From Solidesulfovibrio magneticus RS-1 (GTDB lineage Bacteria; Desulfobacterota; Desulfovibrionia; Desulfovibrionales; Desulfovibrionaceae), in the NCBI RefSeq assembly GCF_000010665.1, contig NC_012796.1, positions 5,170,001 to 5,234,000 on the forward strand: DNA of 64,000 bases, read 5' to 3'. The notes under the pieces are model-generated. The model worked only from the letters and a program-made list of their open reading frames with translations. It searched no databases and had not been told where the DNA came from. Below are positions 9,085 through 17,901 of this stretch, one piece after another (the stretch's first letter is position 1; every line of letters begins with the position of its first letter). The translations under genes and the position numbers were made by a program.

Positions 9085-9378
9085 ATGCCGGCGCAAACGC
9101 ACATAACACCGACGAGTATTAAACTTCCCGGCGAATTGCGAGATCGGCTTCAAAATCTCGCAAAGGCTCGAAAACGCACGCCTCACGCCCTCATGCTTCA
9201 AGCACTGGAAACGTATGTGACCAGGGAAGAACAGTGGGAAGCCTTGCGCCAGGAAGCCCTGGCCGCGCATGAGGCATTCATGCTGACGGGTCTGCATGTG
9301 TCGGCCAAAGAAGCGGACGATTGGCTCGCCGAACTGGAAGCAGGGAACGATGTCGAGCCGCCTCAATGCCACATTTAA
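9085..9378 (+). CDS. Ribbon-helix-helix (CopG/ParD-type) antitoxin
   Basis: 97 residues. The N-terminal third, THITPTSIKLPGELRDRL, is a typical ribbon-helix-helix DNA-binding start, followed by helix LAKARKRTPHALMLQALETYV. The rest (EEQWEALRQEALAAHE) is an acidic helical tail like those that wrap around ParE/RelE toxins. The ATG follows CGGAGGG at a good distance. The toxin gene overlaps its 3' end by 13 bases, so translation is coupled. The product should neutralise the toxin and repress the operon. Confidence 0.88.
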   Translation: MPAQTHITPTSIKLPGELRDRLQNLAKARKRTPHALMLQALETYVTREEQWEALRQEALAAHEAFMLTGLHVSAKEADDWLAELEAGNDVEPPQCHI

Positions 9379-9662
9379 AACTGGTGTGGACACCTTCCGC
9401 GCTCCTGGGCGTTCAGCGGGCCTACCGTTTCCTTGCCGCAAAGGACAGGGCCGCAGCGCAGGCCGCCGTGGGGACCATCAGGAAATACGCTGCTCTTCTG
9501 GAAAAATTTCCAAACGCCGGCCGTCCGGCTGATGATCTAGACCCCGAACACCGAGAATTGCTTATTCCGTTCGGCGCGTCCGGGTATGTGCTGATCTACG
9601 AGGTTCACGCCGAAATTATCCTGGTGCTGGCCGTGCGCCACCAAAAAGAAGCCGGATACTGA
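9366..9662 (+). CDS. RelE/ParE-type toxin
   Basis: 98 residues. The layout LVWTPSALLGVQRAYRFL, then AVGTIRKYAALLEKFPNAGRP, then HRELLIPFGASGYVLIYE and a final VLAVRHQKEAGY strand-tail, is that of ParE/RelE toxins. The conserved Arg/His are near the C-terminus (AVRHQ). ParE members poison gyrase and RelE members cut mRNA; the sequence does not decide which. Start ATG at 9366, inside the antitoxin gene. Directly after its stop codon, in the same frame, sits a relic of an unrelated XRE antitoxin. Confidence 0.85.
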   Translation: MPHLKLVWTPSALLGVQRAYRFLAAKDRAAAQAAVGTIRKYAALLEKFPNAGRPADDLDPEHRELLIPFGASGYVLIYEVHAEIILVLAVRHQKEAGY

Positions 9663-9779
9663 CAGCCCAGGCGCAGAGGCCCGTCCACGGTCGAGCACTG
9701 GGAACGGGGCCTCAAAAAACCCAGCGGCCCATCCCCGCGGCTGCTCGACGTGGTGGACCGCAAGGGCGTCGACGCCTTG
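9663..9779 (+). pseudogene. Relic of an XRE-family (HigA/NadS-like) antitoxin, C-terminal end only
   Basis: Translation of this stretch, in frame with the preceding toxin gene, reads PSTVEHWERGLKKPSGP and then RLLDVVDRKGVDAL. The pattern STV-x2-WE-x-G-x-K-x-PSG...RLL...V-x2-KG is the second half of the HTH in toxin-associated XRE antitoxins. The first half of the HTH and any start are missing, so it is a fossil. It shows that a second type of toxin-antitoxin module once occupied this spot. Confidence 0.6.
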
Positions 9780-9856
9780 CGCTCACCTCGCCCTCTCCCG
9801 CCCCCGCCCCCCACTCCCGGCTCGACGGCCGCCGCCCTTGCTGCTAAGGCTATCCA

Positions 9857-11536
9857 ATGCTTTGCGGCATCGACGTCGGCGGCACGCACACGGACGCGGT
9901 CCTCATCGGCCCGGAAGGGGTCGTTGCTTGCGCCAAGCTGCCCACCAACCATGACGATCTCCTCGCCTCCATACGCGAGGCGCTTTCCAGCATCGTGGCC
10001 GTGGCCGGGCCGGCCGCCATTGATCGCCTGACGCTGTCCACCACGCTCACCACCAACGCCATCATCGAAGGCACGGCCGACGCCGTGGGCGTCCTCGTCT
10101 CCGGCGGCCCAGGCATCGATCCCGAGGCCTACCGCCAGGGCGGGCATTACCATGTCCTGGCCGGGGCCATCGACCACCGGGGCCGCGAAACCGCCGCCGT
10201 GGACCTCGACGCGGCCAAGGCCGCCGTGGACGCCTGGCTGGCCGAGGGGCTGCGCGCCTTTGCCGCGGTCACCAAATTTTCCACCCGCTGCCCGGACCAG
10301 GAGCTGGCCCTACGCGACTTGCTGGCCGGCCGGGCCGACTGCGTGTCGCTGGGGCACGAATTTTCCGGCCGCCTGGGCTTTGGCCGGCGCATCGCCACGG
10401 CCTGCCTCAACAGCGCCGTGTGGCGCGTTTACAACCGCTTTTGCGACGCCGTGGAACAGTCCGTGGCCGACCTGGGCATGACCGCCGCCATAAGCGTGCT
10501 CAAGGCCGACGGCGGCACCATGCCGCTGTCGGTCTCCCGCACCCAGCCCGTGCAGTCCATCCTGTCCGGCCCGGCCGCCTCGGTCATGGGCATCATCGCC
10601 GTGTGCGACATCGCCGAGGATTCGGTCATCCTCGACATCGGCGGCACCACCACCGACATCGCCGTGTTCGCCGCCGGCGCGCCGCTTATCGAAAACGAAG
10701 GCATCGCCATCGACGGCCGCCCGACCCTGGTGCGCGCCCTGCGCACCCGCTCCATCGGCGTTGGCGGCGATTCGGCCGTCACCGTCTCCAGGCTGGCCAT
10801 CGAGGTCGGCCCGCGCCGCTTCGGCCCGCCCATGGCCCTGGGCGGCAAGGTTCCGACGCTTATAGATGCGCTAAACGTCCAAAACGTCATCGCCGTGGGC
10901 GATCCCCGGGCCTCCTACCAGGGGCTGCTCGACGCCGCCACGCCCCATGGCTTCGATCCCGAGGAAGTGGCCGAGGCCGCCATCCTCAATGCCGTCAACC
11001 AGATCCGCTCGGAAGTGGCGGCCGTTGTGCGCGAAATTAACGACCGCCCGGTCTACACCATCTTCGAGCTGCTGGAAGGCCGGCAGGTACGCCCCACCCG
11101 GGTCTACGTCATGGGCGGGCCGGCCCTCGCCCTTTCCGCCCTGCTCCAGGACGCCTTTTCCGAGGAAGTCATCGTGCCCGAGAGCTTTGCCGTGGCCAAC
11201 GCCATCGGCGCGGCCTTGGCCCGGCCGACCTTTTCCGTGGAGCTTTTCGCCGATACCGCCGCCGGACGCCTGACCATTCCCTCGCTGGGCGTGGCCCGGT
11301 CCGTGTCCGGCAACTACAGCCAGGCGGCGGCCGAGGGCGAGGCCGGGGCCAGCCTGCGCGACTATCTCGCCTCCATCGGGGCCGACGTCGACGACGCGCC
11401 CATCGAAACCGTGGAGCTGTCGTCGTTTCCCATGGTCGAGGGCCAGGAGCTGGCCGGCCACAACATCCGCGTGGCCTGCCAGGTGCGCCCGGGCGTTTCG
11501 GGGGCCTACAAACAGGCGGTGTCCAAGCAATGCTGA
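9857..11536 (+). CDS. Hydantoinase/oxoprolinase family protein (HyuA-like)
   Basis: 559 residues of the ATP-dependent hydantoinase A/5-oxoprolinase family, which opens cyclic amides such as hydantoins or 5-oxoproline. The two ATPase phosphate-binding motifs are clear: GIDVGGTHTDAVLI (about 4-17) and ILDIGGTTTDIAVF (about 257). GVGGDSAVTVSR follows. It is shorter than full HyuA (about 650-700 residues), and no HyuB partner is present, which is common in the stand-alone subfamily. Its last 7 bases overlap the following deacetylase-like gene, so the two are translationally coupled and probably act on the same compound. The exact substrate is unknown. Confidence 0.9.
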   Translation: MLCGIDVGGTHTDAVLIGPEGVVACAKLPTNHDDLLASIREALSSIVAVAGPAAIDRLTLSTTLTTNAIIEGTADAVGVLVSGGPGIDPEAYRQGGHYHVLAGAIDHRGRETAAVDLDAAKAAVDAWLAEGLRAFAAVTKFSTRCPDQELALRDLLAGRADCVSLGHEFSGRLGFGRRIATACLNSAVWRVYNRFCDAVEQSVADLGMTAAISVLKADGGTMPLSVSRTQPVQSILSGPAASVMGIIAVCDIAEDSVILDIGGTTTDIAVFAAGAPLIENEGIAIDGRPTLVRALRTRSIGVGGDSAVTVSRLAIEVGPRRFGPPMALGGKVPTLIDALNVQNVIAVGDPRASYQGLLDAATPHGFDPEEVAEAAILNAVNQIRSEVAAVVREINDRPVYTIFELLEGRQVRPTRVYVMGGPALALSALLQDAFSEEVIVPESFAVANAIGAALARPTFSVELFADTAAGRLTIPSLGVARSVSGNYSQAAAEGEAGASLRDYLASIGADVDDAPIETVELSSFPMVEGQELAGHNIRVACQVRPGVSGAYKQAVSKQC

Positions 11537-12846
11537 AAGCCCGCCATCCGCTCGGGATCGTCTTTTTCCCGGCCTACGACTGGGCCATCTCGCCCACCCA
11601 CCCCGAGCGCCAGGAACGCCTGCTCTACACCCAGGACCAGTTGCGCGAGGAAGGCGTCTTCGACATCCCGGGCATAACCGAACTCAAGCCCGACCTGGCC
11701 ACCGCCGAAGACGTGGCCCGGGTGCATTTCTGCTTTCCCGACGTGCCGGCCGTCACCACCACCTCCCACCTCATTTCCGCCGGCGGGGCCATCCGGGCCG
11801 CCCGCACGGTCATGGAAAAGGAAGCCGAGCGCGCCTTTGCCCTGGTGCGGCCGCCCGGACACCACGCCATGAAGGTGGTCCACGGCTCGCGCGGGTTTTG
11901 CAACATCAACATCGAAGCGGTGATGGTGGAATGGCTGCGGGAGCGCTACGGCCCCCTGCGCGTGGCCATCGTGGACACCGACTGCCATCATGGCGACGGC
12001 ACCCAGGACGTCTACTGGAACGACCCGGACACGCTCTTTATTTCCCTGCACCAGGACGGCCGCACGCTCTATCCCGGCACCGGCTTTCCCCTGGAACTCG
12101 GCGGGCCAAGAGCGCTTGGGACCACGGTCAACGTGCCCCTGCCGCCCGGCACCTCGGACCAGGGCTTCCTTTTCGCCATGCGCGAAGTGGTCATGCCGCT
12201 CATCGAGGACTTCAAGCCCGATCTGGTCATCAACTCCGCCGGCCAGGACAACCACTTCTCCGACCCCATCACGGACATGGCCTTCTCGGCCCAGGGCTAT
12301 GCCCAATTGACCGAACTGCTCGGGGCGGACATCGCCGTGCTGGAAGGCGGCTACGCCATCCAGGGCGCGCTGCCCTACGTCAATCTGGGGCTGGTGCTGT
12401 CCATGGCGGGGCTGGATTACAGCCACGTGCGCGAACCCGGCTTCGACCCGGCGGCGGTGCGCCAAAGCGACAAGGTGACCGGCTACATCGAGGACGTGTG
12501 CCGCGACATCGTGAAGGAAGCCCGCCACCCGCGCGGTCCGGGCAAGGGCGAGACGGTGAACGGCTGGTTTTCGCGCCGCAAGACGCTCTACTACGACACC
12601 GACGCCATCACGGAATACCAGACCGAGTCGGTGCGCCTGTGCGACCACTGCCGGGGCGTGGTGAAGTATGAGACGGAATCCACGCGAAACCCGCTGTGCC
12701 TGGGCGTGGAAGCGCCCATCGGGGCCTGCGAACACTGTGTGGATGAAGCCTATCGCATCTACGAGGCCGGCCAGATCAAGGGCGAATACCGCCATCTGGC
12801 GCTCATGGACCGGGTGGGCAAGAACTACCTGAGCTTTACGGGCTAA
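11530..12846 (+). CDS. Histone-deacetylase-superfamily amidohydrolase with C-terminal Cys4 module
   Basis: 438 residues. Zn-dependent deacetylase fold of the HDAC/acetoin-utilisation/acetylpolyamine amidohydrolase type. The active-site elements are complete: RPPGHHA with the HH pair (111-112), Zn ligands D151 and H153 in DTDCHHGDG, third ligand D240 in SAGQD, and the catalytic Tyr in LEGGY (275). After the roughly 330-residue catalytic domain comes an unusual tail with CDHC (371-374) and CEHC (400-403), which looks like a zinc ribbon. It overlaps the hydantoinase-like gene by 7 bases. Bacterial members deacylate small molecules rather than histones; an N-acyl or amide product of the partner enzyme is a reasonable guess. 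Confidence 0.88.
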   Translation: MLKARHPLGIVFFPAYDWAISPTHPERQERLLYTQDQLREEGVFDIPGITELKPDLATAEDVARVHFCFPDVPAVTTTSHLISAGGAIRAARTVMEKEAERAFALVRPPGHHAMKVVHGSRGFCNINIEAVMVEWLRERYGPLRVAIVDTDCHHGDGTQDVYWNDPDTLFISLHQDGRTLYPGTGFPLELGGPRALGTTVNVPLPPGTSDQGFLFAMREVVMPLIEDFKPDLVINSAGQDNHFSDPITDMAFSAQGYAQLTELLGADIAVLEGGYAIQGALPYVNLGLVLSMAGLDYSHVREPGFDPAAVRQSDKVTGYIEDVCRDIVKEARHPRGPGKGETVNGWFSRRKTLYYDTDAITEYQTESVRLCDHCRGVVKYETESTRNPLCLGVEAPIGACEHCVDEAYRIYEAGQIKGEYRHLALMDRVGKNYLSFTG

Positions 12847-13075
12847 AGCTCCCCGCGCAGGTTCTCCGCCGCCGCATGAACCGACGGCGACACGGCGCGA
12901 CGCTGACTATTTCATCCCCAACGATTTGCTGTTCGACGGCTGGGCGTGCCCCCGCGCCGCATTGCCGCCGCGTCCTGCCGAAAGCGTTCCGCGTTCCCGC
13001 CTGAGGCTTCCCGTCCGCGTTGCCTTTTGCCGCTCCTTTGACCTATAGGGAAGTTGGAATCCCAAGGAGCGTCCG

Positions 13076-15379
13076 ATGCAGCCACCTCCCGCCTCTGTGG
13101 CGACGACGGGGCGTCCCGGCTGGTCCCCGGACCGGCGCATGGCCCTGTGGAAGACCCTGGCCTGGTGCCAGCTGGCCTTTGGCCTGGCCCTGACAGGCTA
13201 CGCTTGGGTGCTGGTCCAGGGCGACGTCACGGCCCATGCCCGGGCGCGCTTCGACTTCCGGGTCTCGGAGATCCTCACCGCCCTGCGCGACCGGGTCACG
13301 GCCTACGAACTGGCCCTGGGCGGCGGGCTGGCCCTGTTCAACGCCGTGGGCGACGTCAGCCGGGAACAGTGGCAAGCCTTCGCCGCCACCATGGACCTCA
13401 ACGCCAACTATCCCGGCATCCAGGGCCTGGGCTATTCCCCGGCCATCTTCCAGGACACCCGGGAAGCCCACATAGCGGCCATGCGCGCCCAGGGCTTCCC
13501 GGACTACGCCATCCGCCCACCCGGCGACCGCGACGCCTACACGCCGGTCGTCTACCTCGAACCCGACACCGTCCTCAACAAGAAGGCCTTCGGCTTCGAC
13601 ACCTTCAGCGAAGCCGTGCGCCGGGCCGCCATCGAACGCGCCCGGGACTCGGCCAAGCCGTCCATCACCGGCAAGATCACCCTGGTCCAGGAAGGAACCA
13701 CCAACGTCCAGCCCGGCTTCATCATGTTCATGCCGGTCTACGACACCCCGGCCCCGCCGCCCACCGTCGAGCTGCGCCGCCGGCTCATCAAGGGCTACGT
13801 CAACGCGCCCTTTCGCCTGTACAATCTCATGCGCGGCATCCTCCAGGGAGACCATCAGGACGTGGGCTTCGAGATCTTCGACGGCGACGCGCCGTCCGAG
13901 GCGGCGCTCCTGTACCGCAGCGAAGGCTTGGCCGACGACGCCGACAAGCCCGGCCCGCCCCTTTTCGCCGACACCCAACGCCTGGATATCCTGGGCCGGA
14001 CCTGGACCATCCGCTTCGCCGCCCTGCCCGCCTTCGAAGCCGCCCTGGACCGCCGGCTGCCCTATTTCATCACCGCCTCGGGCCTGGCCATCACCCTGCT
14101 TCTTTTCGTCATCATCCGGGCCCTGCTCGCGGCCCGGGCCGGCGTCGAGCTGCTGGAGCGCACCCGCCAGCACGAATCCGACCTGCTCCAGGGCATCCTC
14201 GGCAACTTTCCGGCCCCCTATCTGCTGGTGGACGCCGGCCAGCGCGTGCTCCAGACCAACCAGCGTTTCCTGGAAATGCTCGACATCGACGGCCCGGTGG
14301 AAGGCCTGACCGGCAAGCACCTGGCCGAGGTCTACTACCGCGACCCGGCCCATGAGACCATGGCCGGCAAGAGCATCGCCGAAGGCGTGATCTTCCAGGG
14401 CGTGGAGGTCAACACCAAAAGCCACAAGGGCCGCGACAAGGTCATCCTGGCCAACATCTCGCCCCTGTATGACATCAACAACGCCTGCATCGGCGGCCTT
14501 TGCATCTACGTGGACCTCACCGAGCGGCGGCAGATGGAAATCAAACTGGCCCGGGTGGGCAAGCTGGAGGCCATCGGCCAGCTGGCCGCCGGCATCGCCC
14601 ACGAGATCAACACCCCGACCCAGTACGTGGGCGACGGCGTGACCTTCCTGCGAAACGCCTTTGAGGATTTGCGCCGGGTCCTGGCCCTGGTCGAGGACTA
14701 CGCCGGCCGGCCCGAGGCCGTGGGCGAAGCGCCGGCCCGGGCCATGAGGGAACTGCTGGAAGACATCGACGCCGCCTTCCTGCGCGCCGAGATCCCGGAC
14801 GCCATCGACAACATCTTTGACGGCATAAGCCGCATCACCTCCATCGTGGCGGCCATGCGCCGCTTCTCCCACTCCTCCGGCGACCGCACCCAGGCCGTCA
14901 ATCTGGCCGACCTAGCCAGGGCCACCCTGGAAATTTCCCGCAACGAATGGAAGTACGTGGCCGAGGCGGACCTCGACAGCGATCCCGACCTGCCCGAGGT
15001 CCGCTGCCAGGCCGACGAGATCAGCCAGGTGCTGCTCAACATCGTCATCAACGCCGCCCACGCCGTGGCCGAGGCGACCCAGGAAGGCGGCGCGCCCGGC
15101 CGCATAAGCCTGCGCCTGCGCCGGGTCGGCGACATGGCGGAAATCGCGATCAGCGACACCGGGGCGGGCATCCCCGAGGCCATCCGGGACAAGGTCTTCA
15201 ACATGTTTTTCACCACCAAGGACGTGGGCAAGGGCACGGGCCAGGGGCTGGCCATCGCCTACGACATCGTGGTGGCCAAGCACGGCGGCTCGCTGACCTT
15301 TACCTCCGAACCTGGCCGGGGAACGACGTTTTTCGTGCGCCTGCCCATCGACGGCGACGACAACGGCCACAAGGGCTGA
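13076..15379 (+). CDS. CHASE-PAS hybrid-free sensor histidine kinase
   Basis: 767 residues. It has TM1 (about 22-45), an extracytoplasmic CHASE domain (about 75-290; contains GYSPAI and a VVYLEPDTVLNKKAFGFD stretch typical of CHASE), TM2 (about 322-345), and a PAS domain (about 365-480). The kinase core has the phospho-acceptor H509 in GIAHEINTP, an N-box (LLNIVINAAHAV), and G boxes DTGAGIP and GTGQGLA. CHASE ligands are usually small organic molecules. The ATG follows CAAGGAG. The stop is 3 bases before a REC-HDOD gene, so the pair forms a two-component system. Confidence 0.93.
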   Translation: MQPPPASVATTGRPGWSPDRRMALWKTLAWCQLAFGLALTGYAWVLVQGDVTAHARARFDFRVSEILTALRDRVTAYELALGGGLALFNAVGDVSREQWQAFAATMDLNANYPGIQGLGYSPAIFQDTREAHIAAMRAQGFPDYAIRPPGDRDAYTPVVYLEPDTVLNKKAFGFDTFSEAVRRAAIERARDSAKPSITGKITLVQEGTTNVQPGFIMFMPVYDTPAPPPTVELRRRLIKGYVNAPFRLYNLMRGILQGDHQDVGFEIFDGDAPSEAALLYRSEGLADDADKPGPPLFADTQRLDILGRTWTIRFAALPAFEAALDRRLPYFITASGLAITLLLFVIIRALLAARAGVELLERTRQHESDLLQGILGNFPAPYLLVDAGQRVLQTNQRFLEMLDIDGPVEGLTGKHLAEVYYRDPAHETMAGKSIAEGVIFQGVEVNTKSHKGRDKVILANISPLYDINNACIGGLCIYVDLTERRQMEIKLARVGKLEAIGQLAAGIAHEINTPTQYVGDGVTFLRNAFEDLRRVLALVEDYAGRPEAVGEAPARAMRELLEDIDAAFLRAEIPDAIDNIFDGISRITSIVAAMRRFSHSSGDRTQAVNLADLARATLEISRNEWKYVAEADLDSDPDLPEVRCQADEISQVLLNIVINAAHAVAEATQEGGAPGRISLRLRRVGDMAEIAISDTGAGIPEAIRDKVFNMFFTTKDVGKGTGQGLAIAYDIVVAKHGGSLTFTSEPGRGTTFFVRLPIDGDDNGHKG

Positions 15380-15382
15380 CCC

Positions 15383-16609
15383 ATGAAGCCGAACATCCTT
15401 TTCGTCGATGACGAGCAGGGCATTTTAAACGGCCTGCGCCTGGCCCTGCGCGCCAAGCGCGGACAGTGGAACATGGATTTCGCCCTGGGGGGCAAGGACG
15501 CCTTGGAATCCCTGGGAAAAACCACCTACAACGTGGTCGTGACCGACATGCGCATGCCGGGCCTGGACGGGGCCCAGGTGTTGGGCGAGGCCAAGCGCCT
15601 CCAGCCCCATTGCGTGAGGGTCATCCTGTCGGGCTACGCGGACAGCGAAAACGTGCTCAAGGCGGTCAAGCCGGCCCATCTGTACCTGAGCAAGCCCTGC
15701 CGCAGCGAAGTACTCGTGGAAACTCGGGAAAAGGCCCTCAGGCTGGACGAACTGCTCGGGGACACGGCCCTGCGCCGCATGGTGGCCCGGCTGGAATCCC
15801 TGCCGGCCCTGCCCCGATGCTACATGGAGCTGCAAGAAGCCCTGGGCCGGGAAGACGTGCCCCTGTCGCGCATCGCCGACATCATCAGTCAGGACGCCGG
15901 CATGGCGGCCACCATCCTGCGGCTGGTCAACTCGGCTTTTTTCGGGCTGCCCCAACGCGTGGCCAGCCTCCACCACGCCGTCAACCTGCTCGGCGAACAG
16001 ACCCTGCGCGCCCTGGTTCTGACCGTCCACCTGTTCACGACCCTGGACCCCGGCCATTTCCCGAACTTTTCCGTGCCGCTGCTGTGGGAGCACAGCTTCC
16101 GGGTCGGCTGTCTGGCCAAGGCCATCGCCCAGGCCGAGGGGGCCGGGCAGGAAACCCGCGAGGACTGTTTCATCGCCGGGATGCTCCACGACGTGGGCAA
16201 GCTTGTGCTGCTTACCGGCCTGACCCAGGAATACGCCGCCGTGGTGGCCCGGGTGCGCGCCGACGGGCTGCCCCTTTTTATGGCCGAGCAAACCGCCCTG
16301 GCCGCCAGCCATGCCGCAATCGGCGGCTATCTGCTCAACCTGTGGGGATTTGCCCAGCCGGTGCTGGAGGCGGTGTGCCGGCACCACGACCCGGAGGTCC
16401 TTTCCGAGGAAGCGTTTTCGCCGGCGGCGGCGGTGGCCGCCGCCAACCGCTTCGACCATGAACTGGTCAGGCTGCATCCGGACTATGCCGTGCATCCTCT
16501 TGGGGAAAACGGCGAGGCGTCGGCGCTGGGCGAGCGCCGCCTGGACACGTGGCGGGAAGTCTGTCAGCTGACCCTGGAGCGGCAGACGGGAAGCGACGCC
16601 GACGGCTGA
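15383..16609 (+). CDS. Response regulator with HDOD output domain
   Basis: 408 residues. An N-terminal receiver (about 1-120) has acidic pocket DD (9-10), phospho-acceptor D55 in VVTDMRMPG, and the conserved KP at LSKPC. An HDOD domain follows (about 135-340; IADIISQDAGMAATILRLVNS and the HDVGKLVLL segment). HDOD modules are HD-like but lack full catalytic metal ligands and usually act in signalling or as scaffolds. It is the direct partner of the CHASE kinase gene 3 bases upstream. No DNA-binding domain is present, so output is not transcriptional in the simple sense. Confidence 0.93.
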   Translation: MKPNILFVDDEQGILNGLRLALRAKRGQWNMDFALGGKDALESLGKTTYNVVVTDMRMPGLDGAQVLGEAKRLQPHCVRVILSGYADSENVLKAVKPAHLYLSKPCRSEVLVETREKALRLDELLGDTALRRMVARLESLPALPRCYMELQEALGREDVPLSRIADIISQDAGMAATILRLVNSAFFGLPQRVASLHHAVNLLGEQTLRALVLTVHLFTTLDPGHFPNFSVPLLWEHSFRVGCLAKAIAQAEGAGQETREDCFIAGMLHDVGKLVLLTGLTQEYAAVVARVRADGLPLFMAEQTALAASHAAIGGYLLNLWGFAQPVLEAVCRHHDPEVLSEEAFSPAAAVAAANRFDHELVRLHPDYAVHPLGENGEASALGERRLDTWREVCQLTLERQTGSDADG

Positions 16610-16627
16610 GCCGCCGCCGGCCGGGGA

Positions 16628-17047
16628 TCAGCCGCCGAAGTAGCGCACCACGGCGTCGCGGGTGGTCTGGGAGATGAGTTTTAAGCGTACGAACTCGTCG
16701 GGATGGAACTGGAACACGCCGGCCAGGAACATGAAACGCGGGTCGTCCAGGCGGTTGCCGCCCTTTTCCGCAAAGCTCAGGGCGCTTAACACCGTGGCCT
16801 CGAAGTCGTAGCCGCCCTGCTTGAGCACCGTGGCGTAGACCATGCACTCCCGGTCGTGCAGCTCCTGGGGATGCAGGTTCTCGGGCAGCTTGTTCTTGGC
16901 GTCTTCCACCTGCTTGAAATACATGAACACGTTTTGCTTGTTAAACGCCAGGCTGCGTCCGCCCTCGGCGGCCATGGCGGCCAGGGCCGGCCACAGGCAA
17001 AACGCGGCCAGAGCCGCCAACAGCACGGTTCGCCGGGCCGGGATCAC
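16628..17047 (-). CDS. Small exported protein of unknown function
   Basis: 139 residues beginning with a signal peptide (RRTVLLAALAAFCLWPALAAMA). The mature part has conserved-looking aromatic and acidic positions but no recognised motif. The start chosen is the GTG that overlaps the upstream gene's stop (GTGA, 4 bases), which implies coupling. An ATG 24 bases earlier would spoil the signal peptide. It forms an operon with the preceding exported protein gene and lies tail to tail with the REC-HDOD gene. Confidence 0.7.
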   Translation of the reverse strand: MIPARRTVLLAALAAFCLWPALAAMAAEGGRSLAFNKQNVFMYFKQVEDAKNKLPENLHPQELHDRECMVYATVLKQGGYDFEATVLSALSFAEKGGNRLDDPRFMFLAGVFQFHPDEFVRLKLISQTTRDAVVRYFGG

Positions 17048-17619
17048 TGGGCCGCCTTGGCCTGGCCGCACGGGGCGTAGAGCGGCTCATAGAAATAACT
17101 GAGCGTACCGGCGTCACGTTCGGGCGCGTACTGCATCCGGATGAGCACGTTGCCCACGGGCCAGCCCAGCTCGACGCCCTTGCCCTCCAGATCGATGGGC
17201 TTGCTGTACTTGCCGGCCAGGAAGTTCTTGATGCTCTCGTGGTTTTTGCGGCCCTTGTATTCCACCATCACGGCCGCGAACTTGTCCTGGCAAAAGCCGT
17301 AGACCACGCCGGAGAGGAACGCGTCGCCGATGCGGTAGACCACGCCCTCGGCCGTGGCGTAGGCGGCCTGGCCGTCGCGTTCGGCCACGGTCAGGTCCGG
17401 GATGGCGGCCATGGCCGTGCCCCATTTGATGCCGTTGAAGGCATTGGGCTCCTTGATGACCTTGCCCGGCGTGTCCACGGTCTCGGCCGGGCCGGACGGC
17501 TCGTGGGGCGCGGCGGCCTTTTTGGTTTCGTGTTTTTCGGGCGGAGCCTTTTTGGCCAGGGCGGGCGTGGCGGCCAGGGCAAGACAACAGACCAGCAGCA
17601 GAGACAGCGTTTTTTTCAT
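17044..17619 (-). CDS. Exported protein of unknown function
   Basis: 191 residues. A clear Sec signal peptide (MKKTLSLLLVCCLALAATPALA) is followed by a Lys/Pro/Ala-rich linker (about 23-55) and a compact domain with the segment FNGIKWGTAMAAIPDL. That type of start (F.G..WG....) is often seen in periplasmic proteins of sulfate reducers. Function unknown. Coupled to the next gene by a 4-base overlap. Confidence 0.75.
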   Translation of the reverse strand: MKKTLSLLLVCCLALAATPALAKKAPPEKHETKKAAAPHEPSGPAETVDTPGKVIKEPNAFNGIKWGTAMAAIPDLTVAERDGQAAYATAEGVVYRIGDAFLSGVVYGFCQDKFAAVMVEYKGRKNHESIKNFLAGKYSKPIDLEGKGVELGWPVGNVLIRMQYAPERDAGTLSYFYEPLYAPCGQAKAAQ

Positions 17620-17644
17620 GCGGGGAAAGGGGGGGGAGAAGGTT

Positions 17645-17836
17645 TTAGGCCGAAGTGCGCAGGATCATGCCGCGCAGGGTCACGGCCATGATGTCGCTTT
17701 GCACGGAGCGGCCGCTTTCCAGAAAATGGGCCAGCTCGGCCCGGCGACGGTCGCCGGACAGGGCCATGTAATCCAGGACCATGTCGTTGATGGCCGATCC
17801 TGTCAGCGGCGTGAGGGTGATGGTCGGACCGCCCAT
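17645..17836 (-). CDS. Small conserved-looking protein of unknown function
   Basis: 63 residues (MGGPTITLTPLTGSAINDMV...). The chosen ATG has GGGAG 9 nt before it. An alternative ATG at 17905 would overlap the HDOD gene's stop as ATGA and give 86 residues. No motif is recognised. It sits between an HDOD signalling gene and two exported-protein genes on the same strand, probably in one transcript with the HDOD gene. Confidence 0.5.
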   Translation of the reverse strand: MGGPTITLTPLTGSAINDMVLDYMALSGDRRRAELAHFLESGRSVQSDIMAVTLRGMILRTSA

Positions 17837-17901
17837 GGCGTGATGCTCCCTTTTTTCGAGCTGTAGCGCCGCGCCGGGGGAATGGCAAGCGGCGACGGCG
17901 T

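Noticed and set aside
9750-10031. Separate gene beginning MVDRKGVDAL
   Set aside because: Only its first residues belong to the XRE-antitoxin relic; the rest is Pro/Arg/Ser-rich sequence overlapping the hydantoinase gene in another frame.
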